This document shows, one piece after another, positions 1-11,912 of a stretch of DNA of 64,000 bases (its first letter is position 1; every line of letters begins with the position of its first letter). The DNA is from Paraspadella gotoi (Eukaryota > Chaetognatha), in assembly GCA_051294375.1 (NCBI GenBank), contig CM119270.1, positions 260,713 to 324,712 on the forward strand, written 5' to 3'. The notes under the pieces were generated by a model that did no database searches, was not told the DNA's origin, and was given only the letters and a program-made list of their open reading frames with translations. The position numbers were made by a program, and so were the translations under genes.

Positions 1-488
1 CTGGAGGCGCTGAATCGATTCTGAAAGTCAGAACAAAAGGAAAAAACAAAAATGAAAGTTGAGAGAGAAAAAGAAACAAAGAAAACAAATGAACATCGAA
101 TGAAAAGCGAATGAAGTTAAGAGACAAAAAACGTCAAACTTTTTTTGGAGAAAATGTTTTCTCCTTCGTTAACTTTTCCATTTCTCTCTTCTTTCTCTCT
201 CTCTCCTTCTCTCTCCTCTCTCTCGCTCCTCTCTCTCTCTCTCTTCTTCCTCTCTCTCTTGCTCTCTCTTCTCTCCTCTCTCTCTCTCTCTCCTCCTCAC
301 CTTGAGTTTCCTAATGCGAGGAAGTCCAAGCGTCTCGGGCCAATGAACAACGTCTCCGCTTTGCTGCTCAGAAATTTGTCCTGAGAACCGGAAAAAAGAA
401 ATTTAAGGCCGTATTTCCCATAAATCCCCATTTTAGCTTAAATTCAGAAGTTTTTTAAAATTGAAAACAATTTATCAGGTTTAGAAGA
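1..488. repeat. Unit start block, copy 1 (GA/CT-rich)
   Basis: This block carries the signature GGAGGCGCTGAATCGATTCT, a long CT-rich stretch at about 180-300, and then the run ending in GGGTCCCGGTTAAAG. The same block recurs at 8160-8684 and 16716-17225 with many single-base insertions and deletions, mostly in homopolymer and dinucleotide runs. The open frames seen in it are only CT-repeat translations (Ser/Leu runs). I see no gene. Confidence 0.8.
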
Positions 489-1286
489 AGGGTCCCGGTT
501 AAAGTAGAGCCAAACTCGTCATGGGGTGGGGTCAGAAATTTGATTTTGGGAACTTTCCAAATGAATGTTTGTTCTTCAATACATTTCTGAGAAAACTTTT
601 CATGGAGCAAGATTTTCTAAAATGGCAAGGAAGCATTAAGTAAATTAATTTTTTAAATATTTAATTTAATAGATAAGATAAATGTCAAAAATTTTTTTTT
701 GATTTTTTGTATTTTTAAAAAGCAAATTCAATAGCTATGTAAGTTATCTAACACAAAGTATAATTCTTTTTTTCAAAATATTTTGATGATAAGTGTTGTG
801 TTTTAAAATTGAGAAAAACCTTAAAAAATCATCCATCATCATTCATCATCCACGATGATTTTAGCTAGTTTTTACTAATTTTTAGTAATAAAACATCAAA
901 AAATTTTAAAAAGTGTAAATTATATTTTTTGCTTAACTTTTTAAGATCATCAGAATCAATTAAAAAAACTTAAAATAATCCCAAAAAAATTTTTTAACAT
1001 TATATAGCAATAATAATAATATTAATTAGCGAATTACTCATGGTTCAGAACATTTTGCAAAAAAATTATTTAACGACAATAATTAATACCAAATTAATGG
1101 ATTAATGTTAATGCTGTTCCCATTAAAATTTGAAATTTGGTCGGCTACCGCTAGTTTTAAAGTTTGGGGTTAATGGACTTCGTTTGCGATTTAAGGTGAA
1201 GAGAATGTAGGTTATGGATAAAAGGTTTAAAGGGTTCAGGGGGTGGCTGTGGGTAACCCTCCCGGTGGCTGTGGTAATTCCTACCC

Positions 1287-1910
1287 CACACGGGATTCTC
1301 CAACTGGATTCCTGCCCACACGGGATTCCTCCCACGCGGGATAACTCCCCGTGGGATTCCTCCCAACACCGGATTCCTTCCCACACGGGATTCCTCCCCG
1401 CGGGATTGCCTCCCACACGGAATTCTCCCCAGGAATTCCTCCCACACGGGATTCCTCCCCATGGAATTCCTCCTTCCATAGAATTCCTCCCACACGGGAT
1501 TCCTCCACACGGGATTCCTCCCAAAGAATCCTCCTTCACGCGGGATTCCTCCCACACGGGATTCCTCCCATGCAGGATTCCTCCCACACGGGATTCCTCC
1601 ACACGGGATCCTCCGACGTCGGGAATTCCTCCCACAAATCGGGAATTCCCATCCACACGGGATTTCCTCCCACGCAGGGATTCCTCCCACAGGGCGGATT
1701 GCCTCTCCACATGGATTCGCTCCCACACGGTATTCTCCCCCACAACGGGATTTCCTCACACTGAATTTCCCTCCCACACGGCGGGATTCCTCCCACACAG
1801 GATTCCTCCCACAATGGATTCCTTTACCTCCCACATGGATTCCTCCACACTGATTTCCTCCCACAGGGATTACTGCCCACACGTGATTCCTCCACACGGG
1901 ATTCCTCCCC
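1287..1910. repeat. 17-bp minisatellite, forward array (copy 1)
   Basis: A degenerate tandem array of GGGATTCCTCCCACACG, with roughly 35 units of 12-20 bp. It is copied at 9483-10106. The unit is the reverse complement of the unit in the neighbouring array at 2252-2800, so the two arrays form a very large inverted repeat around a spacer of about 340 bp. Confidence 0.9.
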
Positions 1911-2149
1911 TTAAAATTGTGAATTAACTTTCTTGTTGCATGTTCTTGTTGGTCAAGGAAAAAAATTGATTCATTACAAATAAAATTTTGTGTGTGGGTT
2001 AGGAAAGTATAATGATAAAGCTGGATATAAAATTTTTTGATGTAATCCGTAGTTGTGGAAAAAGAGTTCTTAGAAAACCAAAAGACACATTTATTGATTG
2101 ACCAATAATGCCAATTGAGCAAAAAATATGCCAGTTGAACCAACATTCT

Positions 2150-2251
2150 GCAGGTTGACGCAAATTATGGCATTGACCAAATGTATGCCTGTTGACCAAA
2201 TTAATCTCAGTTGACCAATTTTGTCAAGTTGACCAAGTTATGCCAGCTGAC
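2150..2251. repeat. Degenerate TTGACCAA short tandem repeat in the array spacer
   Basis: The spacer between the two inverted arrays carries several spaced copies of a motif like ATGCCAGTTGACCAAA, about every 20 bp. The same stretch recurs at 10346-10447. No coding potential is seen. Confidence 0.55.
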
Positions 2252-2800
2252 CCATGTGGGAGGAATCCCGCTCGGGAGGAATCCGTGTGGGAGGAACCTG
2301 TTGGTGGAAATCCCGCGTGGAGGAATCCGCATGGGAGGAATCCACGTGGGAGGGAATCGGCATGGGAGGAATCGCCCACGTGGGAGGAATCCCGCATGGG
2401 AGGAATCCGTGTGGGGAGGAATCCCGTGTGGGAGGAAATCCCGCGTGGGAGGAATCCCGCGTGGAGGAATCCGTGTGGAAGGATCCCGTGTGGGAGGAAT
2501 CCCGCTGGGAGGAATCACGTGGGAGGAATCCCGTGTGAAGGAATCCCAGCCGTGGGAGGAATTCCATGGGGAGGAATTCTGTGGGAGGACCTCGTGTGGG
2601 AGAATCCGCGTGTGGGAGGAATTCCTTTTGGAGGAAAATCCCGTGTGGGAGGAATTCTTTTGGGAGGAATCGCCGTTTTGGGAGCAATTCCATTGGGAGG
2701 ACCTTGGGAGGAATCCCGTGTGGGAGGAACCCGTGTGGGAAGGAACCCGGCGTGGGAGGAATCCCGCGTGGGAGGAACCTGTTGGGAGGAATCCCAATGG
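2252..2800. repeat. 17-bp minisatellite, inverted array (copy 1)
   Basis: A degenerate tandem array of CGTGTGGGAGGAATCCC, the exact reverse complement of the unit at 1287-1910. It is copied at 10448-10996. It is followed by a degenerate TCTAATCCTTTAG repeat (2820-2960), which itself recurs inverted at 3070-3180. Confidence 0.9.
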
Positions 2801-2963
2801 AAACCGTCTAATAATTTAATCGAATCCTTTAGTTCTATTCTAAATTTAATCCTTTTAGTCTAGATTCTAATTCTAATCCTTTAGTGTATTACTTATCTAA
2901 TCTTGAGTTAATTCTAATCTAATCCTTTAGTCTAATTCTAATCTAAATCCTATAGTCCTAAAT

Positions 2964-3039
2964 CCCGCGTGGGAGGAATCCTGTTGGGAGGAATGGTTTC
3001 CATTGGGATTCCTCCCAACAGGATTCCCTCCCACGCGGG
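2964..3039. repeat. Near-perfect palindrome made of minisatellite units
   Basis: The left arm starts CCCGCGTGGGAGGAATCCTG and the right arm ends with its reverse complement. The arms are about 31 bp with one extra G, around a loop of 11-14 nt. The outer arms (TAATCCTTTAG-type repeats on the left, CTAAAGGATT on the right) extend the dyad to about 2820-3180. It is copied at 11160-11235. Confidence 0.85.
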
Positions 3040-3655
3040 ATTCCTCCCACGCGGGATTCCTCCCACAGGGTTAAATTAAAGGAATAAATTAGAATTAAAG
3101 ACTAAAGGATTCGATTAGAATTAGACTAGGATTAGTTAGAATTAAGATCTAAAGGATTAGATTAGAATTATTAAGGATAGAGTTTTTGGGTTAAAACCAA
3201 AAAAATTTTTATATAGTATTGAAGTAAGAAGATCATTTATCATGTATTTTAGTTAAATAATAAGATTGGAAGATGAAAATAAATTGGAGCCGCTATTTAC
3301 AAAATATTGCAATAGTTTGAGAGAGAGCAGAGACAGAGAGAAGAGAGAAAAGAGAGAGAGAAAGAAGGGAGAAGAGAGAGATAGAGAGAAGCGCCGCATC
3401 CGATTAAAGCGGGTAACACTTTATAAACTTTTTAACATTGCAAGTATGTATTAAAAAAATGATCTTATTCCTGATATAATCAATTGATTTATAATAAATC
3501 TTTTTCCAACTCGACAGAATTCGTAATATCCCCAAAAAGGCCTCAGAAACAAAGCGAACCGGTCGCGCGTCGTTGGCTATGGCAAACGTCCCCTCCACAA
3601 ATGCATAAATGCTTTAATTACGAGAAACCGAGAGAGAGGAGAGGAGAGAGAGAGA

Positions 3656-3712
<57 letters not shown>

Positions 3713-3737
3713 NNNNNNNNNNNNNNNNNNNNNNNNN
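3713..3737. other. Assembly gap, 25 N
   Basis: Exactly 25 N, following a GA dinucleotide run. The sequence on the right (3738 onward) matches 17331 onward, and in that third copy it lies upstream of what is here the left side. This is what an over-filled gap would produce. Confidence 0.95.
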
Positions 3738-4926
3738 GAGTTCTACTCGAAAACTTGCTCATTTTTAAAAATTCAGGATGTTCAGATTCCACACTAAATT
3801 TCCCATTTCAGTTTGCTCCTTCCATTTTTTCGTTAGATCATACCGTATAGAAGTTAGAGGCAAATAAATTGTACCTCAAGTTGAAGAATGCAGCGGAAAA
3901 ATCGCCTTTAGTTTTCCACAATTCTTGGTATTGAGTATTTGTTTTATTTCATATTTGAGTTAGTTATTTTTTTCATTGTTTTATAATTTGTTATGCCAAT
4001 AGAACAGCCCCTCTCTTCTGCTCATGTAAAAGGTGCAATTGTATCTAACTGCAGAAAAGAGATGAAGACCGCAACCAATTCTATCAGCAATAGACCTTGG
4101 CAATCCGCCCTCGTTCCAACGTCCTCATTGCAATTTTTACGGCGGAACAAAACAAATCAAAACATTTGCGTGTGTCAGCTTTTACGAGAGCCATGCCAGA
4201 CGAATGCAGCGCAGTGGTCGATGCTGAGGGAGGCATACCAATATTGAGAATGTCTTTACCCATGTTTTGTAATTTATAATAATGAATTTTTTAAAAAATG
4301 TTTCTAACTTTTTTCCTAGATAGTAGTTGTTCAGGATTTAGGTTTATCTTGATTTTATTGGTGGTAGACTAAAGGCTTTGATTGATATGATAGATTTGAT
4401 AAATTGAATCCAGTATTAGTAACACCGCTTTATCAACATTTCCAGTTAAGCGCCTCGTCCCTCTGCTTTAACTTTAGGCAGCACCGTGCCTAGGACCTTT
4501 GGATTGGGAGGCCGGCTTGCATCGCCACCAATCGCCCGCTTGAATGACTGGTTGGTGGATTTGTAGTCACCATAAATCCCAAAAGGCTCAAAACAAAGCG
4601 ACGTCGCCGTCGCTCCGTATGGAACGGTCCGCCTCCAAATAATCGCAAATTTATTCGACGCAGAGAGAGAGAGGATTGTGGGAGGATAGAGCAGAGAGGA
4701 GAGATGAGTTGAGAAGGAGAGAGAGAGAAGAGTTTATGTTATTCGCAAACCGACGTGTTTGCGCCGTCGGTTCCAGTTCCCTCTATCAATCGGAAGCGAA
4801 ATCAAACAAATGAACTCAAGGAGAAAAACATGGAATTCCCGTGATATTTGCAAATGCCGAGATTCTCTCTCTCTGTCGGAGAGTGCGAGTGTTCTCTCTT
4901 CTCTCCTCTCTCTCTCTTCTCTCTCG

Positions 4927-4959
<33 letters not shown>

Positions 4960-5830
4960 TCTTCTCCTCTTTTTTTCTCTCTCTCGTTATTTAGTTTTTT
5001 TTTGGTAGTTTGTTTGACATATTTTTGTCGCCTATAAATTCCTCCGTGACCGAATGGCTCAATGGTAAAAGAATCGGTTAATGACGATAACATACCGGGT
5101 TCAATTCTAACCCGTTACCTACCCTGAGGAAGCGTGACCCTCTTAATGGCGTACGACCTGCAACAAAGGATTACTATCTAGAAAAATCATATAATATTTT
5201 AGTTAAATATTTACTCGGTTTGAATTAAAAAAATCAATATTTTTCAATATATAAAAATATTTTTCATTAGCTACTCTTTCCATTTTTTCGCGAGTTCAAA
5301 ATCAATTTAGAAGTAAAGGCAAAAAAGATTGCTACTTCAAATAGAAAATGAAAAGCGAAAATCGGCAGACAATGATTCACCCCTCTTTATGATGTAAAAA
5401 TTGCTAATAAACTCTTACAGAAATAGGGAAACAACGTGCAAACATCAAAGTCAACTGAAGAAAATTGCGTTAAACGATGTCGGAACAAATCATGAATACA
5501 AAGCAGTATCAGATCCAAAGAGGAATCAAAAAATATTCGAGAATGTTTTAATAATTATGCATTATTATATATTTTATTGAATATAAATTAAAAATTATTA
5601 ATTACATTTGTCACCTAAATAGTAGAAAAAAATAATATTGAACAAAAAATAGGATGAACAATGTCCTACATATAGACAGCACTTTATCTCACATAAATAC
5701 TAACAAATCAAAACTTCTCGAAACTTGAATGTCCATAATTTAACAAAGGAAGAATAAATTTAGAATAATTTACAACATAATAAATAATTTTACAAAAGAT
5801 AAAAAAACTCTTATATGAAAATGGACAATT
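3738..5830. repeat. Middle block of the repeated unit, copy 1
   Basis: Noisy homologue of 17331-19500, and in its second half of 11909-13080. It contains a family C element (4440-4590), a GA tract (4660-4730), a CT tract (4861-4990) and a tRNA-derived SINE head (5045-5165). Short open frames here are not conserved between copies because of frequent single-base indels. No gene is seen. Confidence 0.75.
5045..5165 (+). repeat. SINE family A, tRNA-like head
   Basis: tRNA-like promoter boxes are visible: A box ATGGCTCAATGG and B box GGGTTCAATTC about 40 nt later, followed by CCCGTTACCTACCCTGAGG. The same head occurs at 12322-12460 and 18770-18915. Related full-length copies, mostly in the opposite orientation, are scattered through the right half of the window. 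Confidence 0.75.
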
Positions 5831-5965
5831 ACGAGAATTGGAGATTTGATTAATTCGTTAATCAGACAAAACCGATGTCGTTTTGTTTGCGCCGTCGGGT
5901 TCCCAGTTCCCTCTATCAATCGGAAGCGAAATCAAACAAATGAACTCAAGAGAAAAAACATGGAA

Positions 5966-5990
5966 NNNNNNNNNNNNNNNNNNNNNNNNN
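5966..5990. other. Assembly gap, 25 N
   Basis: Exactly 25 N. The 120 bases to its left repeat 4735-4830 and 11909-12030 (the stretch with GATTAATTCGTTAATCAGAC), so the left flank is again a duplicated end. Confidence 0.95.
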
Positions 5991-6389
5991 AAGAGAGAGA
6001 TTTTTATTTCAATGAGCTTGGGTCGCATCTGACAGAAGTCACATTTAGCGGGTCAACTGCAAATGCCCGACTAATTAAAAATTAAGGAAACCACAAAACT
6101 TTACGAAACTAGTGAAAATATATATCTCGATTTCTTTAGTGTTTTTGTCATTTGTCATTTGTCGTTATCCAAACGGACAGATGGACAGACTAATCCTTTG
6201 GGAGAGGAAATTTGCAACGTCGCCTTAGTTTAGAGAGAATCTTACAAAATTATGACAAATCGTTAGAGCTTCGTCTCTCTCTTATCCTCTCACGTATCTC
6301 TCTCGCTCATCCTCCTCTCTCTCTCTCTCTCTCTGCTCTCATCAGCTTCAAAAATTAATGAAACAAAATCGGTTTTCCGTTTTTGGATT
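5991..6389. other. Low-complexity stretch, no gene seen
   Basis: AT-rich sequence ending in a CT-rich tract (6260-6340). I see no splice-compatible reading frame, RNA gene or recognisable element. Confidence 0.6.
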
Positions 6390-8155
6390 AGAGGTTTGCG
6401 AGAAGATGACTCTCTATCTAGTCTGTCTATCTATTTAATCTATCTATCTTATCTATCTAACAAATCAATATTTCTAAAGTAAAGTAATTAATTTCTTTTT
6501 TTCTTTTATCTTTTATCTTTTATGGCTATATTCTAATATTCTTGTATTCTAATATATCTATCCAATCTATATATCTAATCTATCTATCTATCTATCTATC
6601 TATGCTATCTTATCTATCTATCTATCTATCATCTATCTATCTATCTATCTATCCTATCTAAACAAATGCAACATTTTTTCTTAAGAAAAAGTAATTAATT
6701 TCTAATTTTCTTTTATTCCTAGAAATTTGTAAAGAAAAAGTTTACTAATGAGATTACTATGAGAATTACTATGAGATTACTATGAAGATTACTATGAGAT
6801 TTGCCAAAGAAAAAGTTTTATAGCGTCAGTCAAGAAACTAAGTAATCAAATATTAAAAACAAACAATTTTTTTTTTAAACCGTGTAAAACTCTTGTAAAT
6901 CTAAGGCTAATTACAAACAAATCTTCGCGGACAAAAAAGTCTTTATTGTTTTTTTCCTACTTTTTTCGCTCGACATTAACATGTTATTTGTGTTTGACGT
7001 CGTCGTCGTCGTCTTGTAGCGTAATCATTGTCGTCGTCCTGCGCTCCTCCTTCTCTTCCTCATCTTCCTGCATCTTCCTACTCCTTCTCTCCTTCTCCTC
7101 CTTCTTTTCCTCCTCCTCCTCTCCTCCTCCTCTTCTTCTCTTCCCCTACTTCCTCCATACCTCTTCCTCCTCCTCGCTCTTCCATCTCTTGCATCCTCTT
7201 TCTCATCCTCACTCCTCCTCCTTTCTCCTCCCCTTCTTCTTCCTCCTCTTCCTCATTCCTCCTCCTCCTCCTGCCTCTTCCAGTTTCAAGGCAATAAAAA
7301 GTTCCATCAGGTTCCTCGAAAATCCGTGAAGAGCTTCTTGCGTGTGATGAGAACCGATGGCTAGCTTGACTTTCGTGTGGGTGAAGACGCCTGGAAGAGA
7401 AACAAAAGTTCCTTCGTTCGCTTCCTTCGTTCGTTTCCTTTCGTTCGTTTCGTTCGTTCGGTTCGTTCGTTCGTATCGTTCGGGTTTTCGGTTTCGTTCA
7501 TCGTTAATTCGTTCATTCATTTCATTCATTCATTCATTCATTCATTCAATTCATTCATTCATTCATTCATTCATTCATTCATTCATGTTCCTTGCGTTCG
7601 TTCGCGTTCGTTCGTTCGTTCGAGTTCGTTTCGTTCATGAGAGTCGTTAAATTCGTTCATTCATTCATTCATTCATTCATTCATTCATTCATTCATTCAT
7701 TCATTCATTCATTCATTCATTCAATTCATTCATTCATTCTGTTCATTCGTTCGTTCGTTCGTTCGTTTCAGTGTCCCGGTTCGTTTCGTTCCATTCGTTA
7801 ATTTCGTTCATATCATATCATTCATTCATTCATTCATTCATTCATTCATTCAATTCATTCAGGTTCCCTTCCTTCGTTCGTTTCGTATCGTTCGTTCGGT
7901 TTCCGTTCATTCGTTAATTCGTTTCATCATTCATATCATTTATTACATTCTTTAATTCATTTAATTAATTCATCGATCATATTTAATCAAATCAAAAATG
8001 TAATCAATTTAATCGCTCACCCAATCACCTAATGAATAAATTAATCAAAATCCAAAAATCAAAAAAACCAATGCAAATCAATCATCAATAATCAAATTAA
8101 TATATGACACCTTGGTAATCCGTGATTATTTTCACGGTGGTGGTTGAGAGAGGCG
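6390..8155. repeat. TATC / CTC / TTCG-ATTC microsatellite block, copy 1
   Basis: In order: (TATC)n at 6400-6660; AT-rich sequence; CTC/CTT-rich sequence at 7030-7280; the unique-looking link CAGTTTCAAGGCAATAAAAA at about 7280; and (TTCG)n mixed with (ATTC)n at 7400-7960. The whole order recurs at 15216-16715. Ser/Phe/His-rich open frames here are translations of the repeats. Confidence 0.8.
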
Positions 8156-8159
8156 CACT

Positions 8160-8684
8160 TCCGCTGGAGGCGCTGATCGATTCTGACAAGTCAAAAGAAC
8201 AAAAGGAAAAAACAACAAATGAAAGTTGAAGAAAAAAGAAACAAAGAAAACAAATGAACATCGAATGAAAACGAATGAATGTTTAAGAGACAAAAAACGT
8301 AAACTTTTTTTGGAGAAAATGTTTTTCTCACTTCTGTTAACTTTTCCATCTCTCTCTCTTCCTTTTCTCTCTCTCTCCTCTCTGCTCTCTCGTCTCTCTC
8401 TGGCATCCTCTCTCCTCTCTCAGTCTTCTCTCCTCTCTCTCCTCTCTCTCTTCTTCCGTCTCTCTCTCTCTCTCCTCCTCACCTGAGTTTCCTTAATGCC
8501 AGTGAAAGTCCAACGCGTCTCGGGCCATGAACAACGTCTCCGCTTTGCTGTCTCAGAAATTTGTCCTCGAAGAACGGAAAAAAGAAATTTTAAGGCCGCT
8601 ATTTCGCCATCCAAATCACCCATTTTAGCTTAATTCAGAAGTTTTTTTAAAATTTGAAAACAATTTATCAGTGTTTAGAAGGAT
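8160..8684. repeat. Unit start block, copy 2
   Basis: Noisy copy of 1-488 and 16716-17225. Differences are mainly single-base indels, a pattern expected of uncorrected long reads. Confidence 0.8.
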
Positions 8685-11600
8685 AGGGTCCCGGTTAAAG
8701 TAGAGCCAAACTCGTCATGGGGTGGGGTCAGAAATTTGATTTTGGGAACTTTCCAAATGAATGTTTGTTCTTCAATACATTTCTGAGAAAACTTTTCATG
8801 GAGCAAGATTTTCTAAAATGGCAAGGAAGCATTAAGTAAATTAATTTTTTAAATATTTAATTTAATAGATAAGATAAATGTCAAAAATTTTTTTTTGATT
8901 TTTTGTATTTTTAAAAAGCAAATTCAATAGCTATGTAAGTTATCTAACACAAAGTATAATTCTTTTTTTCAAAATATTTTGATGATAAGTGTTGTGTTTT
9001 AAAATTGAGAAAAACCTTAAAAAATCATCCATCATCATTCATCATCCACGATGATTTTAGCTAGTTTTTACTAATTTTTAGTAATAAAACATCAAAAAAT
9101 TTTAAAAAGTGTAAATTATATTTTTTGCTTAACTTTTTAAGATCATCAGAATCAATTAAAAAAACTTAAAATAATCCCAAAAAAATTTTTTAACATTATA
9201 TAGCAATAATAATAATATTAATTAGCGAATTACTCATGGTTCAGAACATTTTGCAAAAAAATTATTTAACGACAATAATTAATACCAAATTAATGGATTA
9301 ATGTTAATGCTGTTCCCATTAAAATTTGAAATTTGGTCGGCTACCGCTAGTTTTAAAGTTTGGGGTTAATGGACTTCGTTTGCGATTTAAGGTGAAGAGA
9401 ATGTAGGTTATGGATAAAAGGTTTAAAGGGTTCAGGGGGTGGCTGTGGGTAACCCTCCCGGTGGCTGTGGTAATTCCTACCCCACACGGGATTCTCCAAC
9501 TGGATTCCTGCCCACACGGGATTCCTCCCACGCGGGATAACTCCCCGTGGGATTCCTCCCAACACCGGATTCCTTCCCACACGGGATTCCTCCCCGCGGG
9601 ATTGCCTCCCACACGGAATTCTCCCCAGGAATTCCTCCCACACGGGATTCCTCCCCATGGAATTCCTCCTTCCATAGAATTCCTCCCACACGGGATTCCT
9701 CCACACGGGATTCCTCCCAAAGAATCCTCCTTCACGCGGGATTCCTCCCACACGGGATTCCTCCCATGCAGGATTCCTCCCACACGGGATTCCTCCACAC
9801 GGGATCCTCCGACGTCGGGAATTCCTCCCACAAATCGGGAATTCCCATCCACACGGGATTTCCTCCCACGCAGGGATTCCTCCCACAGGGCGGATTGCCT
9901 CTCCACATGGATTCGCTCCCACACGGTATTCTCCCCCACAACGGGATTTCCTCACACTGAATTTCCCTCCCACACGGCGGGATTCCTCCCACACAGGATT
10001 CCTCCCACAATGGATTCCTTTACCTCCCACATGGATTCCTCCACACTGATTTCCTCCCACAGGGATTACTGCCCACACGTGATTCCTCCACACGGGATTC
10101 CTCCCCTTAAAATTGTGAATTAACTTTCTTGTTGCATGTTCTTGTTGGTCAAGGAAAAAAATTGATTCATTACAAATAAAATTTTGTGTGTGGGTTAGGA
10201 AAGTATAATGATAAAGCTGGATATAAAATTTTTTGATGTAATCCGTAGTTGTGGAAAAAGAGTTCTTAGAAAACCAAAAGACACATTTATTGATTGACCA
10301 ATAATGCCAATTGAGCAAAAAATATGCCAGTTGAACCAACATTCTGCAGGTTGACGCAAATTATGGCATTGACCAAATGTATGCCTGTTGACCAAATTAA
10401 TCTCAGTTGACCAATTTTGTCAAGTTGACCAAGTTATGCCAGCTGACCCATGTGGGAGGAATCCCGCTCGGGAGGAATCCGTGTGGGAGGAACCTGTTGG
10501 TGGAAATCCCGCGTGGAGGAATCCGCATGGGAGGAATCCACGTGGGAGGGAATCGGCATGGGAGGAATCGCCCACGTGGGAGGAATCCCGCATGGGAGGA
10601 ATCCGTGTGGGGAGGAATCCCGTGTGGGAGGAAATCCCGCGTGGGAGGAATCCCGCGTGGAGGAATCCGTGTGGAAGGATCCCGTGTGGGAGGAATCCCG
10701 CTGGGAGGAATCACGTGGGAGGAATCCCGTGTGAAGGAATCCCAGCCGTGGGAGGAATTCCATGGGGAGGAATTCTGTGGGAGGACCTCGTGTGGGAGAA
10801 TCCGCGTGTGGGAGGAATTCCTTTTGGAGGAAAATCCCGTGTGGGAGGAATTCTTTTGGGAGGAATCGCCGTTTTGGGAGCAATTCCATTGGGAGGACCT
10901 TGGGAGGAATCCCGTGTGGGAGGAACCCGTGTGGGAAGGAACCCGGCGTGGGAGGAATCCCGCGTGGGAGGAACCTGTTGGGAGGAATCCCAATGGAAAC
11001 CGTCTAATAATTTAATCGAATCCTTTAGTTCTATTCTAAATTTAATCCTTTTAGTCTAGATTCTAATTCTAATCCTTTAGTGTATTACTTATCTAATCTT
11101 GAGTTAATTCTAATCTAATCCTTTAGTCTAATTCTAATCTAAATCCTATAGTCCTAAATCCCGCGTGGGAGGAATCCTGTTGGGAGGAATGGTTTCCATT
11201 GGGATTCCTCCCAACAGGATTCCCTCCCACGCGGGATTCCTCCCACGCGGGATTCCTCCCACAGGGTTAAATTAAAGGAATAAATTAGAATTAAAGACTA
11301 AAGGATTCGATTAGAATTAGACTAGGATTAGTTAGAATTAAGATCTAAAGGATTAGATTAGAATTATTAAGGATAGAGTTTTTGGGTTAAAACCAAAAAA
11401 ATTTTTATATAGTATTGAAGTAAGAAGATCATTTATCATGTATTTTAGTTAAATAATAAGATTGGAAGATGAAAATAAATTGGAGCCGCTATTTACAAAA
11501 TATTGCAATAGTTTGAGAGAGAGCAGAGACAGAGAGAAGAGAGAAAAGAGAGAGAGAAAGAAGGGAGAAGAGAGAGATAGAGAGAAGCGCCGCATCCGAT

Positions 11601-11851
11601 TAAAGCGGGTAACACTTTATAAACTTTTTAACATTGCAAGTATGTATTAAAAAAATGATCTTATTCCTGATATAATCAATTGATTTATAATAAATCTTTT
11701 TCCAACTCGACAGAATTCGTAATATCCCCAAAAAGGCCTCAGAAACAAAGCGAACCGGTCGCGCGTCGTTGGCTATGGCAAACGTCCCCTCCACAAATGC
11801 ATAAATGCTTTAATTACGAGAAACCGAGAGAGAGGAGAGGAGAGAGAGAGA

Positions 11852-11908
<57 letters not shown>
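8685..11908. repeat. 3.2-kb block, second identical copy
   Basis: Identical to 489-3712 as far as I can read, including both minisatellite arrays, the palindrome and the terminal GA run. Here the GA run continues directly into TTGGAGATTGATTAATTCG instead of a gap, so this copy may be the properly joined version of the locus. Confidence 0.85.

Positions 11909-11912
<4 letters not shown>

Larger units (their letters stand above)
489..3712. repeat. 3.2-kb block, first identical copy
   Basis: As far as I can read, this segment is identical base for base to 8685-11908 (constant offset 8196). The identity ends exactly at the 25-N gap that begins at 3713. It contains an AT-rich stretch without features (about 500-1150), two inverted 17-bp minisatellite arrays, a central palindrome and a GA tract. 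Long open frames within it are translations of the minisatellite and are not considered genes. Confidence 0.85.

Noticed and set aside
1287-2800. CRISPR-like regularly repeated array
   Set aside because: Units are contiguous and degenerate with no unique spacers, and the context is eukaryotic.
1123-2863. Long open frames on both strands with repeated GGIPCGRN / WEESRVGG / GIPPTRDSS peptides (also at 9319-11059)
   Set aside because: They are translations of the 17-bp minisatellite (17 is not a multiple of three, so all frames share the same peptides) and several lack an ATG. There is no domain or conservation beyond the duplicated DNA.
3096-3180. Telomeric repeat
   Set aside because: GGATTAGATTAGAATTAG-type sequence is degenerate and lacks a regular TTAGGG or TTAGG period.
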